64,000 nt of DNA from positions 4,950-68,949 of the forward strand of contig DAIRBY010000013.1 of NCBI GenBank assembly GCA_036796975.1, written 5' to 3'. Below, one piece after another: positions 32,174 through 40,565 of the stretch (positions are counted from its first letter, which is position 1; each line of letters opens with the position of its first letter). This DNA comes from UBA8190 sp003453695 (lineage in GTDB: Bacteria; Actinomycetota; Acidimicrobiia; Acidimicrobiales; UBA8190). The translations under genes and the position numbers were made by a program. The notes beneath the pieces are model-generated. The model made no database searches. It was not told where the DNA came from and saw nothing but the letters and a program-made list of their open reading frames with translations.

Positions 32174-33303
32174 GACCTCGTGGCGGCGCCCGGCGCCAGC
32201 AGGTCGAGCACCTCGTTGGCTTGGGTGATCACCCTCCCGAGGAGCTCCGCCACCGTGGGGAGCTCGTCGATGCTGCCCACCACCTGCCCGGTGGGGAGGA
32301 TGCCGACGTCGGTTCGCCCCTCGACCAGCGCAGCGCGCGTCATCATCGGCGCGTTGGCGGCCATGACCACCTGCGCCCAGGTGAGCTCGTTGCCTTCTTT
32401 CATGGCCAGGCCCTCGCGCACGAGCGAGGCCATCGACGTCTTGGTGCGCCGCCTGAAGGCCACGGCGTTGCGCACGGCGCGGGGCAGCGTGGTGATGCGG
32501 CCCGCCCCCTCCAGCCGCTCGACCACGGGCGTGCGGATGACCCGCTGGGGGGCGCCGTCCACGCTGGTGGTGACCACGGTGCCGGTGACCGGCGTGGCCA
32601 GGTACTGCGCCTTGACGGCGTCGGGCACGGTGCTCTCCCGGGTCAGGAGGAAGCGAGTGCCCATGGCGATGCCGTCGGCTCCGTAGGCGAGGGCGGCCAC
32701 GAGTCCCCTGCCGTCGAAGAAGCCCCCCGCCCCGATCACCGCCACCCTGCTGCCCACGGCGTCCACCACCTCGGGGAGCAGCAGCGACGTGGGCACGACG
32801 CCGGTGTGTCCCCCGCCCTCGGCGCCCTGGGCGATGACGGCCTCGGCCCCCCACTGCGCCACCTTCTCGGCGTGGCGCCGGGCGCCGACGGTGGGCATCA
32901 CCACCACGCCCGCCTCGCGCAGCCTGGCCACCATCTCCGGCCGCGGGGCCTGGGCGAAGCTCGCCACCTTGACCCCCCGCTCGATGAGCAGCTGCACCCG
33001 CCGCTCGGCGTCCGCGGCATCGGTGCGCAGGTTGACCCCGAACGGCGCGTCGGTCCGGGCCTTCACGTCGTCGATGGCCGCCGACAACTCCTCGAGCGTC
33101 ATGGTGGCCGACGCCAGGATCCCCAGTCCCCCGGCCGAGGCGGTGGCGGCGACGAGCCGCGGGCCCGCCACCCAACCCATGCCGGTCTGCACGACCGGGA
33201 AGCGCACGCCGGTCAGCGCGCACAGCCGGGTGCGCAGGGCGGGGTGGGGCTCGGGAAGGGCGCCGGCCGGCGGGCCCGGCGGGCCCGGCGAGCCCTCCGT
33301 CAC
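32170..33303 (-). CDS. ipdC: IpdC-like NPD/nitronate monooxygenase-family flavoprotein
   Basis: 377-residue FMN TIM barrel of the 2-nitropropane dioxygenase-like family. Features: TGMGWVAGPRLVAATASAGG, GAEAVIAQGAEGGGHTG and AVIGAGGFFDGRGLVAALAYG. In the order echA20-ipdA-ipdB followed by this gene it matches Rv3550-Rv3553, where IpdC is the reductase/dehydrogenase acting on the HIP-derived CoA ester of sterol rings C/D. Nitronate oxidation is therefore less likely than a steroid role. The GTG at 33303 overlaps the IpdB stop (GTGA). Confidence 0.85.
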   Translation of the reverse strand: MTEGSPGPPGPPAGALPEPHPALRTRLCALTGVRFPVVQTGMGWVAGPRLVAATASAGGLGILASATMTLEELSAAIDDVKARTDAPFGVNLRTDAADAERRVQLLIERGVKVASFAQAPRPEMVARLREAGVVVMPTVGARRHAEKVAQWGAEAVIAQGAEGGGHTGVVPTSLLLPEVVDAVGSRVAVIGAGGFFDGRGLVAALAYGADGIAMGTRFLLTRESTVPDAVKAQYLATPVTGTVVTTSVDGAPQRVIRTPVVERLEGAGRITTLPRAVRNAVAFRRRTKTSMASLVREGLAMKEGNELTWAQVVMAANAPMMTRAALVEGRTDVGILPTGQVVGSIDELPTVAELLGRVITQANEVLDLLAPGAATRS

Positions 33304-34055
33304 CCCGGCAGCTCCTTCTCCCGCAGCCCGGCCGGGTCCAGCACCTGGCGCAGCAGCGCCAGCTCCTGGGGGGTGGGAAGACGACTCTCGGGCACCGGGT
33401 CGGGGACCACCACCGGGCAGCCGCTCGAGGCCAGCACCTCGTCGACGGAGACGCCGGGGTGCACCGAACGAAGGCGCAAGGAGTGGTCGGGGGTGGCGAA
33501 GTCCAAGACAGCCAGGTTGGAGACCACCACCCGGATCTCGTGGAAGCGGGCCGCCCCGGGCACGGCACGGGCGCGGTCGTAGCCGACGCCGCACACCATG
33601 TCGACGCGGTCGACCACCGCCCTCGGGGTGTGGGAGGGGATCCAGTAGCTGGTGGTGTGGTTCACCGAGTTGCCGGGAGCCCCGCGCACCCCGATGAGCT
33701 GCGCCTTGGGCCGGTGCCAGTCGCCGATGCAGCTCAGGTTCTGGTTGCCGAAGCGGTCGAGCTGGCTCGCCATCATCATGACGTGCCGCCGTCCCGCCCA
33801 CACCACGTCGAACACGCGCCGATAGGGCAGCCACGCTTCGCGGACGATGTCCTCGGTGTCGGAGAGGGGCGGCGTGTTGGCCATGAGCGCCGCCTCGCCG
33901 TCGGTGAGCACGAGGTCGGGCTCGAAGGTCAGGCGGGCCAGGCGGGCCCCCAGGGAGGGGATGGTGCCGAAGGGACTGGCCAGCGTCTCGCCGTCCCCCC
34001 TCCAGGCGTCGGCACAGGCGGCGACGCACACCTCGGCGCGCGTGACGTCGGTCAT
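33300..34055 (-). CDS. ipdB: IpdB, COCHEA-CoA hydrolase beta subunit
   Basis: 251-residue class I CoA-transferase-fold protein: EDIVREAWLPYRRVFDVVWAGRRHVMMMASQ, RFGNQNLSCIGDWHRPKAQLIG and SVHPGVSVDEVLASSG. In cholesterol degraders IpdA and IpdB form a heterotetramer that hydrolytically opens the last sterol ring rather than transferring CoA. The ATG at 34055 overlaps the IpdA stop (ATGA), which fixes the start at MTDVTRAEVCV. Length is close to mycobacterial IpdB (about 250). Confidence 0.88.
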   Translation of the reverse strand: MTDVTRAEVCVAACADAWRGDGETLASPFGTIPSLGARLARLTFEPDLVLTDGEAALMANTPPLSDTEDIVREAWLPYRRVFDVVWAGRRHVMMMASQLDRFGNQNLSCIGDWHRPKAQLIGVRGAPGNSVNHTTSYWIPSHTPRAVVDRVDMVCGVGYDRARAVPGAARFHEIRVVVSNLAVLDFATPDHSLRLRSVHPGVSVDEVLASSGCPVVVPDPVPESRLPTPQELALLRQVLDPAGLREKELPG

Positions 34056-34924
34056 GGAGCAGTCGAGCTCGACGCGGACACCTCCGCCAGCGCCCGCCGG
34101 TAGTCGGACTGGTCGACGGCCACGAAGCGGCCGGCGAACTCGGCCCAGGTGCCGGGGTCGGCAGCGGCCTCCACGTAGCGGCGTTGGAGCGCTTCGTCCC
34201 TCTGGTAGTCGGGCGGGCACGAGGTGAAGTGCGCACCCAATGGCACCTCGGCGACGGCATCGGTGATGAGCCGGGTGACCACCACCGACTGCACCGGCCC
34301 CTCGTCGAGCAGGGCCCCCGGCTCGACCACGGCCTCGGCGGTGACGAAGCGCCGCCGGGCGGCACCGAGAAAGAGGTCGTCGAAATACGGGTCGGGGCCG
34401 AGCACCTGGCCGTTTCCGTGACGGTCGGCCCGGTTCACGTGCACGAAGGCGGCGTCGAGCTGGAGGGCCGGCATGGCCACCAGCTCCTCACCGTCGTCGT
34501 ACGGCGATCGCACGGTCCGCAGATGCGGGTTGACGGCCATGACGTCCGAGCCGAGCCCGGCCCGGGTGGGGAGGAAGGGCAGGCGCTGACAGGCGGCGAG
34601 AAGGCCCAGGTAGAACATGCCCTCGTCCACCTCCATGGCCTCGATGCGTCCCTGCTGGCGGGCGGCGCGGAAGTGCGGGTCGAGGGCGATGGAGTCGAGG
34701 GTCACGAAGCCGAACACCACCTTGCGCACGAGCCCCGCCGCGCACAGCTGGCCCACGTCGGGACCGCCGTAGGACACCACGGTGAGGTCTCCGATCCCGG
34801 CACCCACGATGGCCCGCACCGCCGCCATGGGCTTGCGCCGCGATCCCCAGCCGCCCAGTCCGATGGTCATCCCGGGTCGGAGCTCGGCCACCATGTCGAC
34901 GAGCGATGACCGCTTGTCCGTCAT
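34052..34924 (-). CDS. ipdA: IpdA, COCHEA-CoA hydrolase alpha subunit
   Basis: 290 residues, CoA-transferase fold. The start TDKRSSLVDMVAELRPGMTIGLGGWGSRRKP, read in parts, carries the glycine-rich CoA site. VVSYGGPDVGQLCAAGLVRKV and DAAFVHVNRADRHGNGQVLG follow. It matches mycobacterial IpdA (292 residues) in length and gene order. With IpdB it opens the last ring of the sterol nucleus. The ATG at 34924 overlaps the EchA20 stop by 4 bp. A much longer frame through this gene on the same strand is not coding. Confidence 0.88.
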   Translation of the reverse strand: MTDKRSSLVDMVAELRPGMTIGLGGWGSRRKPMAAVRAIVGAGIGDLTVVSYGGPDVGQLCAAGLVRKVVFGFVTLDSIALDPHFRAARQQGRIEAMEVDEGMFYLGLLAACQRLPFLPTRAGLGSDVMAVNPHLRTVRSPYDDGEELVAMPALQLDAAFVHVNRADRHGNGQVLGPDPYFDDLFLGAARRRFVTAEAVVEPGALLDEGPVQSVVVTRLITDAVAEVPLGAHFTSCPPDYQRDEALQRRYVEAAADPGTWAEFAGRFVAVDQSDYRRALAEVSASSSTAP

Positions 34925-35679
34925 CGGGACGTGTCGGCCTGGCGCTTGTCCACGAAGGCCTGGCGTTGCTCGTCGGCGACGCCCCGCACGTGCAGCTCGT
35001 AGGTGAAGCCCTGCTCGAAGCGGTAGCTGCGCTTGACGTCCACGGGGTCGATGCCGTTGAGCGACTCCTTGGCACGGCGGATGATGGTCGGGCTCTTGGA
35101 GGCGATCTGGGCGGCCAGCTCGTAGGCGGCGTCGACCAGCCGCTCCCCCGGCACCACCGCCGCCAACGATCCGTAGGCGGACAGCTCGGCGGCGGTGGCC
35201 GGAAGGGCGCTGTAGACCATCTGCCGCACCTTGTGCTGGGGGACGAGGCGGGCCAGATGGGTGGCCGCCCCCAGCGCGCCCCGGTCGACCTCGGGCAGTC
35301 CGAAGGTGGCGTCCTCGGAGGCGACGACGATGTCGGCGTTCCCCACCAGTCCGATGCCTCCACCCAGGCAGAAGCCGTGCACGGCGGCGATCACCGGCAC
35401 CTCGCAGTCGTACACGGCCGAGAAGGCCGCCGCGCAGCCCCGGTTCACGCCGACGAGCGCCTCGTCCCCCTCGGCCTGAATCTCTTTGATGTCGACGCCG
35501 GCGCAGAAGCCGCGACCTTCGGCGCGCAGCACGAGCACGCGGACGTCGGGGTCGCGCCCCGATGCGGTGACGGCATCGGCCAGGGCGAACCAGCCGGCCA
35601 CGTCCAGGGCGTTCACGGGCGGGACGTCGATCACCACCTCGGCGGTGCCCGGTGCCCGTGTCGCTCGCTTGATCCCCAT
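34921..35679 (-). CDS. echA20: EchA20-like sterol ring hydrolase (crotonase family)
   Basis: 252 residues. It follows remembered EchA20 closely: VLRAEGRGFCAGVDIKEIQ, VNRGCAAAFSAVYDCEVPVIAAVHGFCLGGGIGLVG in pieces, ASEDATFGLPEVDRGALGAATHLARLVPQH, and SYRFEQGFTYELHVRGVADEQR. EchA20 hydrolyses the HIEC-CoA ring in sterol C/D degradation and sits directly before ipdA in mycobacteria. It is the first gene of the five-gene operon ending with the GNAT gene. The ATG at 35679 gives the family start; the gap to the divergent SDR is 115 bp with no KstR2-type motif (AnCAAGnnCTTGnT) visible. Confidence 0.9.
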   Translation of the reverse strand: MGIKRATRAPGTAEVVIDVPPVNALDVAGWFALADAVTASGRDPDVRVLVLRAEGRGFCAGVDIKEIQAEGDEALVGVNRGCAAAFSAVYDCEVPVIAAVHGFCLGGGIGLVGNADIVVASEDATFGLPEVDRGALGAATHLARLVPQHKVRQMVYSALPATAAELSAYGSLAAVVPGERLVDAAYELAAQIASKSPTIIRRAKESLNGIDPVDVKRSYRFEQGFTYELHVRGVADEQRQAFVDKRQADTSR

Positions 35680-35794
35680 GACGGCCCGGACGACTCCAGT
35701 GATCGGGTCCTCGAACTTCGGCCCTCTGTCGGCCCGAGGATAGGCCAGGGCACCGGAGGTCGGTAGTTTGACCAGCCGAATCGAGGAGGTGGCC

Positions 35795-36577
35795 GTGGGA
35801 AAAGCGGGCCGGGACCCGATGGACTTCACCGGTCGGGTGGTGGTGGTGACGGGCGGGACCCGGGGCGTGGGCCGGGGCATCGCCCACGCCTTCTTGGCGG
35901 CGGGCGCCGACGTGGTGGTGTGCGCCCGACACGCGCCCGACGAGTTGCCGGCGTCCTCGGGGCGCGCCGCCACCTTCGTCGCTGCCGACGTGCGACGCGC
36001 CGACGAGGCCCACGCCGTGGTGGCGGCGGCGACCGAGCGTCACGGGCGGCTGGACGTGCTCGTCAACAACGCCGGCGGCTCGCCGGAGGTTCCCGCCGCC
36101 GACGCCTCGGCCAACTTCGTGACGTCGGTGGTCGCCCTCAACCTGTTGGCACCGTTCTTCTGCGCCCAGGCCGCCAATGCCGTGATGCAAGGACAAGACG
36201 AAGGCGGGAGCATCGTCAACATCGCCAGCGTCTCGGCCCTGCGCCCGTCGCCGGGCACCGCTGCCTACGGGGCCGCCAAGGCGGGCTTGGTCAACCTCAC
36301 CCGCACCTTGGCCGTCGAGTGGGCACCGGCGGTCCGGGTGAACTGCGTGGTGGCCGGCTTGGTGGCGACCGAAGCGTCCTTCGACCACTACGGGGGAAGC
36401 GAGGGGATCGCCGTGGTGGCCGGGACGGTGCCCATGGGCCGCATGGGCACCCCGGAGGACGTGGCGCGCGTGTGTCTCTTTCTCTGTTCTCCTCTGGCCG
36501 CCTATGTGAGCGGCGCCGCCGTGGAGGCCCATGGCGGGGGCGAGCGCCCCGCCTACCGCGGCGCCCTGGAGGGCTGA
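35795..36577 (+). CDS. Short-chain dehydrogenase/reductase, ipd-cluster type
   Basis: 260-residue classical SDR: TGGTRGVGRGIAHAF (cofactor loop), NNAGG, catalytic Ser in IVNIASVSALRPSP, YGAAKAG with the Tyr/Lys pair, and a C-terminal GMGTPEDVARVCLFLCSP-type block. Mycobacterial Rv3548c and Rv3549c are SDRs divergent from echA20-ipdAB in the same way, so a 3-hydroxyacyl-CoA or ring-hydroxyl oxidation in sterol C/D breakdown is likely. The GTG at 35795 is chosen for its GAGGAGG ribosome site; ATG 35819 is an alternative. Confidence 0.87.
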   Translation: MGKAGRDPMDFTGRVVVVTGGTRGVGRGIAHAFLAAGADVVVCARHAPDELPASSGRAATFVAADVRRADEAHAVVAAATERHGRLDVLVNNAGGSPEVPAADASANFVTSVVALNLLAPFFCAQAANAVMQGQDEGGSIVNIASVSALRPSPGTAAYGAAKAGLVNLTRTLAVEWAPAVRVNCVVAGLVATEASFDHYGGSEGIAVVAGTVPMGRMGTPEDVARVCLFLCSPLAAYVSGAAVEAHGGGERPAYRGALEG

Positions 36578-36697
36578 CGGCGCGTCACCGGCCCCCGCCG
36601 GCGGCGAGCCGAAAACGCCGGCCCAAATTTGCCGCCCTGGTGGACGGCGGCCCGCCGCGTCGTCAAGTGGGGTTCGCGCAGGGTCGATAACGCCACC

Positions 36698-37525
36698 GTG
36701 ACCAGCCCGCCTTCCGACGCGCCCGCCAAGCCGCGCATCGACCTCGAGGGTGACCCGGTCCTCGAGTTCCAGCCCGCAGTCGACCTGTGCACCGGCCGGC
36801 TCCTCGGCTTCGAGGCGCTGTTGCGGTGGGTGCACCCCACCCTCGGCCTCATCGCGCCGGGGGTGCTCATCCCGTGGGCAGAGGCGAACGGAACCATCTT
36901 CGAGCTCAACGCCTGGGTCCTCAGCGAGGCCTGTCGCCAGGCCACGACGTGGCCGTGGGGTCTGCAGATCGCGGTGAACTGCTCCCTCGTGCAACTGCGC
37001 GGGCTCGGGGCGTCGGCGGCGGCGGCTGAGGCGCTGGCTCGCAGCGGGCTCGATCCCGACCGGCTGACCGTCGAGGTCACCGAGTCGGCCGTGGCTGACG
37101 ACGAGGCCAACAAGGACCTGTGCCACCTCGTGGCGCTGGGCGTGCACCTGGCCGTCGACGACGTCGGGACGAGCTGGGACACCCTCGAGAACCTGCGCCG
37201 CCGCTCGATCGAGATCGCCAAGATCGACCGGTCGTTCATCGCCGGTCTCGACCCGGATGAAGGCATGAACCGGGCCATCGTCGAAGCCATCGTCCACGTC
37301 ACCCATGCGCTCGCCATGAGCACGGTGGCGGAAGGCGTGGAGACGGTCGTGCAGGTGACGATGTTGCAGGACCTCGGGGCCGACGTGGCCCAGGGGTTCT
37401 ACTTCGCCCCGGCGCTGCCCGCCGACGACGCCCGTGCACTGGCGCAGGCCGACCCGCCCACGGTGTTCACGCTGACACCCGAACAGGACGTGCAGCACCG
37501 GCGACTGGCGGCACGGGGCGCCTGA
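36698..37525 (+). CDS. EAL-domain cyclic-di-GMP phosphodiesterase
   Basis: 275 residues, an EAL domain alone with no GGDEF or sensor. Catalytic positions are preserved: EALLRW, Asn in AVNCS, VEVTES, DDVGTSWDTL (usual DDFGTG), KIDRSFI, EGVET and QGFYF. Loop 6 is slightly altered (DDVGTS), but the two Asp ligands remain, so activity is likely. It would lower cytoplasmic c-di-GMP. The GTG at 36698 gives a short N-terminus; no ribosome site is strong. It is flanked by the SDR and pnt genes with no functional link seen. Confidence 0.88.
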   Translation: MTSPPSDAPAKPRIDLEGDPVLEFQPAVDLCTGRLLGFEALLRWVHPTLGLIAPGVLIPWAEANGTIFELNAWVLSEACRQATTWPWGLQIAVNCSLVQLRGLGASAAAAEALARSGLDPDRLTVEVTESAVADDEANKDLCHLVALGVHLAVDDVGTSWDTLENLRRRSIEIAKIDRSFIAGLDPDEGMNRAIVEAIVHVTHALAMSTVAEGVETVVQVTMLQDLGADVAQGFYFAPALPADDARALAQADPPTVFTLTPEQDVQHRRLAARGA

Positions 37526-37599
37526 AATCCCAGTGCCGGTGATCCGGCACGTGACGCGACGGCCCCGCAAAGTGGAGTACCAGACGCCAGTCGTGCTCT

Positions 37600-37605
37600 T
37601 ATAGC
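37600..37605 (+). promoter_or_regulatory. Possible -10 element for leaderless pntAA transcript
   Basis: TATAGC ends 5 bp before the pntAA GTG at 37611, and no Shine-Dalgarno sequence lies between. This spacing is that of leaderless actinobacterial promoters, with transcription starting at the initiation codon. No clear -35 is visible. Confidence 0.3.
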
Positions 37606-37610
37606 GCCCC

Positions 37611-38741
37611 GTGAGGCTCGCCGTTCCCACCGAGACGCGGGCCGGCGAGCAGCGAGTCGCCGTCGTCCCCGAGGTCGCCGGCCGTCTGGCCGCTGCCGGG
37701 GTCGAGGTCGTCGTGCAAGCCGGCGCCGGTGACCGCGCCTTCTTCCCCGACTCGGCCTTCGAGGACAAGGGGGCCAGGATCGTCGACGGCGCCTCGGTGC
37801 TGACCGGCGCCGAGCTGGTGGCACGCGTCAACGCCCCCACCCCCGACGAGGTACAGCGCCAGGAGCCGGGCGCCAGTCTGGTGAGCTTCCTGCAGCCGCT
37901 GGGACAGCTGGATGTGGTCGAGGCGCTCGTGGCGGGCAAGGCCACCGCCTTCAGCCTCGATCTGCTGCCCCGCATCAGCAGGGCACAGTCCATGGACGCC
38001 CTGTCGTCGCAGGCCACGGTGTCGGGGTACCTGGCCGCGCTGGCGGCGGCGGAGCGGCTGCCCAAGTTCTTCCCCATGTTCATGACGGCAGCGGGCACCG
38101 TCCCTCCCGGCAAGGTGCTCGTGCTCGGCGCCGGGGTGGCCGGCTTGCAGGCCATCGCCACCGCCCGGCGCCTCGGTGCCATGGTGCGGGCCTACGACGT
38201 GCGGGCCGCCGCCAAAGAAGAGGTGCAGTCCCTCGGTGCGCAGTTCGTCGAGCTCGAGCTCGAGACCCAAGAAGGCTCCGGAGGCTACGCCCGGGAGCAG
38301 TCCGAGGAGTTCTTGGCCCGCCAACGCGAGCTCATCGGCAACGAAGTGGCCGCCGCCGACGTGGTCATCACCACGGCAGCCGTCCCCGGCCGCAAAGCCC
38401 CGCTCCTCGTCACGACGGCCATGGTCGAGGGCATGAGCGAGGGATCGGTGGTGGTCGACCTGGCTGCCGACGGCGGAGGCAACGTCGAGCTGACCCAAGC
38501 CGGCCAGGAGATCGACCACGGCGGTGTCCGCGTCTACGGGATGAGCAACCCGCCGTCCGCCATGCCCACGCACGCCAGCTTCCTGTACTCCCGCAACGTC
38601 TTCAATTTCCTGTCGCTCATCGTCGTCGACGGCGAGCTCCGTCCGGACTTCGACGACGAGGTCGTGGCAGGCACGTGCGTGGTGCGCGCCGGCGAGGTCG
38701 TGCATCTGCCCACACTCGAGCTGCTCAAGGAGGGCACGTGA
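37611..38741 (+). CDS. pntAA: NAD(P) transhydrogenase subunit alpha part 1
   Basis: 376 residues: the NAD(H)-binding domain I of proton-translocating transhydrogenase. Features: VPTETRAGEQRVAVVPE at the start, FLQPLGQLDVVEAL, RISRAQSMDALSSQATVSGY, the dinucleotide fold VLVLGAGVAGLQAIATARRLGAMV in parts, and the mobile-loop region YGMSNPPSAMPTHASFLYSRN. It is soluble and acts with the membrane subunits encoded next. It would supply NADPH from NADH using the proton gradient. Its stop overlaps the pntAB GTG. Confidence 0.95.
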   Translation: MRLAVPTETRAGEQRVAVVPEVAGRLAAAGVEVVVQAGAGDRAFFPDSAFEDKGARIVDGASVLTGAELVARVNAPTPDEVQRQEPGASLVSFLQPLGQLDVVEALVAGKATAFSLDLLPRISRAQSMDALSSQATVSGYLAALAAAERLPKFFPMFMTAAGTVPPGKVLVLGAGVAGLQAIATARRLGAMVRAYDVRAAAKEEVQSLGAQFVELELETQEGSGGYAREQSEEFLARQRELIGNEVAAADVVITTAAVPGRKAPLLVTTAMVEGMSEGSVVVDLAADGGGNVELTQAGQEIDHGGVRVYGMSNPPSAMPTHASFLYSRNVFNFLSLIVVDGELRPDFDDEVVAGTCVVRAGEVVHLPTLELLKEGT

Positions 38742-39088
38742 TCCTGGCGTCGTTCGGTCCGGGGCTGGTGGACCTGCTCACCGTCTTCGTGCTGGCCGCC
38801 TTCGTCGGCTACGAGGTCATCTCCAAGGTCCCGAGCATCCTCCACACCCCGCTCATGTCGGGCTCCAACGCCATCCACGGCATCATCCTCGTGGGGACGA
38901 TGATCGTCCTGGGTCAGGCGCACGGTGCCGCCCAGCTCATCCTGGGATTCCTGGCGGTCGTGCTCGCCACTTTGAACGTGGTGGGCGGCTTCGTGGTCAC
39001 CGACCGCATGCTCGAGATGTTCAAGAGCCGACAGTCGCCGCGGCCCACCCGGGAGCCGGATGACCCTCAGGCGGGAGGCACGCCGTGA
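38738..39088 (+). CDS. pntAB: NAD(P) transhydrogenase subunit alpha part 2
   Basis: 116-residue membrane subunit with three helices: LVDLLTVFVLAAFVGYEVI, HGIILVGTMIVLGQAHG and LILGFLAVVLATLNVVGGF, then DRMLEMFKSR. SKVPSILHTPLMSGSNAIHG is a transhydrogenase signature. GTG start overlaps the pntAA TGA and its own TGA overlaps the pntB GTG, giving a strictly coupled three-gene operon with alpha split into two proteins. Confidence 0.93.
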   Translation: MILASFGPGLVDLLTVFVLAAFVGYEVISKVPSILHTPLMSGSNAIHGIILVGTMIVLGQAHGAAQLILGFLAVVLATLNVVGGFVVTDRMLEMFKSRQSPRPTREPDDPQAGGTP

Positions 39089-40479
39089 TCCAAGGCACGG
39101 CGACCTCCTTCGTCTATCTGATCACGATCATCGGCTTCATCCTCGCCCTGAAAGGGCTGAGCTCACCCAAGCACGCCCGGCGCGGCAACCTCATCGGGGC
39201 AGCGGGCATGATCCTGGCCGTCGCCTGGACGTTCTCGCTCTCGAACGTGCACGCCAGCGCCCGCAACCTGGCGCTCATCGTCGTGGCCATGGTCCTCGGC
39301 ATCGTCATCGGTGCGCCGGCGGCCCGCATGGTGAAGATGACGGCCATGCCCCAGATGGTGGCCATCTTCAACGGGGTGGGCGGCGGTGCGGCCGCCCTCG
39401 TGTCCATCACCGAGTTCATCGCCCTCCCCCACGCCGGCATCGCCCTGTACAAGATCGGCGAAGTGCTCTTCGGGGTCGTGGTGGGGGCCGTCTCCTTCGC
39501 CGGGAGCGGCATCGCCTTCGCCAAGCTCCAGGAACTCATGAGCGGGCGCCCGATCACCTATCCCGCCCAGCAGGCCCTCAACGCCGCCCTCGGCATCGTG
39601 ATCCTGGGGCTGGTGGCCGCCGTCGTGGCCACCGCTTCCACCCCCCTGCTCGCCGTGGTCCTGGGGCTGTCGCTGGTGCTGGGCGTGGTGTTCGTGCTGC
39701 CCGTGGGCGGCGCCGACACCCCGGTGCTCATCTCGCTGCTCAACGCCTTCACCGGCCTGGCCGTGGCGGCGTCGGGCTTCACCCTGAACAGCTACCTGCT
39801 CATCGTGGCGGGCACGCTGGTGGGGGCGTCGGGCACGCTGCTCACCCGGATGATGAGCGACGCCATGGGACGTTCGCTCCCCAACATCCTGTTCAGCGCC
39901 TTCGGGTCGGTCATCACCGCCGGCACCGCCGAAGGGGCCGAGGGCCGCTCCGTGCGCACCGGGACACCGGAGGACATCGGCGTGCTCCTCGCCTACGCCC
40001 GCAAGGTGGCCATCGTGCCCGGCTACGGGCTGGCCGTGGCCCAGGCCCAGCACACCGCCCGCGAACTGGCCGACGCCCTGTCCGAACGGGGCGTGGAGGT
40101 GTACTACGCCATCCACCCGGTGGCCGGCCGGATGCCCGGGCACATGAACGTGCTGCTGGCCGAGGCCAACGTCCCCTACGACCAGCTCGAGGAGATGGAA
40201 GAGGCCAACCGGGAGATGCCCACCACCGACGTGGCCCTGGTGGTGGGGGCGAACGACACCGTGAACCCGGCCGCCAACAACACGCCGGGGAGCCCCATCT
40301 ACGGGATGCCGATCGTGCACGCCGACGAAGCCGAGAACATCATCTTCTTGAAGCGCTCCATGCGCCCCGGCTTCGCCGGCATCGACAACGAGCTGTTGTA
40401 CGACCCCAAGACCACCATGTTGTTCGGCGACGCCAAGGACTCGCTCACCAAACTGGTGGCCGCCGTCAAGGCGGCGTAA
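39085..40479 (+). CDS. pntB: NAD(P) transhydrogenase subunit beta
   Basis: 464 residues. About eight or nine transmembrane helices come first (VYLITIIGFILALKGLSSP onwards, including the proton-path region MPQMVAIFNGVGGGAAAL). The NADP(H)-binding domain III follows, with VIVPGYGLAVAQAQH-type glycine loop (here AIVPGYGLAVAQAQH), HPVAGRMPGHMNVLLAEANVPY in parts, GANDTVNPAA and NELLYDPKTTMLFGDAK. All are standard. It completes the enzyme with pntAA and pntAB. Confidence 0.95.
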   Translation: MIQGTATSFVYLITIIGFILALKGLSSPKHARRGNLIGAAGMILAVAWTFSLSNVHASARNLALIVVAMVLGIVIGAPAARMVKMTAMPQMVAIFNGVGGGAAALVSITEFIALPHAGIALYKIGEVLFGVVVGAVSFAGSGIAFAKLQELMSGRPITYPAQQALNAALGIVILGLVAAVVATASTPLLAVVLGLSLVLGVVFVLPVGGADTPVLISLLNAFTGLAVAASGFTLNSYLLIVAGTLVGASGTLLTRMMSDAMGRSLPNILFSAFGSVITAGTAEGAEGRSVRTGTPEDIGVLLAYARKVAIVPGYGLAVAQAQHTARELADALSERGVEVYYAIHPVAGRMPGHMNVLLAEANVPYDQLEEMEEANREMPTTDVALVVGANDTVNPAANNTPGSPIYGMPIVHADEAENIIFLKRSMRPGFAGIDNELLYDPKTTMLFGDAKDSLTKLVAAVKAA

Positions 40480-40565
40480 GGCACCCCGGGGCTGCCCGGC
40501 ACCACCGCCGGCACAACATCGACACCGGCACCTACGACGACCGGGTCCCCGTGGTACAAGGAGCC

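Noticed and set aside
32170..33303. Nitronate monooxygenase as literal function
   Set aside because: Synteny with echA20-ipdA-ipdB points to IpdC in sterol ring degradation rather than nitroalkane oxidation.
36574..36588. Possible fourth copy of the 15-bp operator (CTGACGGCGCGTCAC)
   Set aside because: 14 of 15 positions fit, but it overlaps the SDR stop codon and is 110 bp from the next start, unlike the other three; kept only as a weak candidate for a genome-wide scan.
34924..38182. Very long minus-strand open frame continuing upstream of ipdA
   Set aside because: Runs in the wrong frame over echA20 and antisense to the SDR, EAL and pntAA genes; only its last 290 codons (IpdA) show family motifs.
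39060..40565. In-frame extension upstream of the secreted propeller gene
   Set aside because: Overlaps pntB in another frame; the propeller protein has its own ribosome site and signal peptide at 40566.
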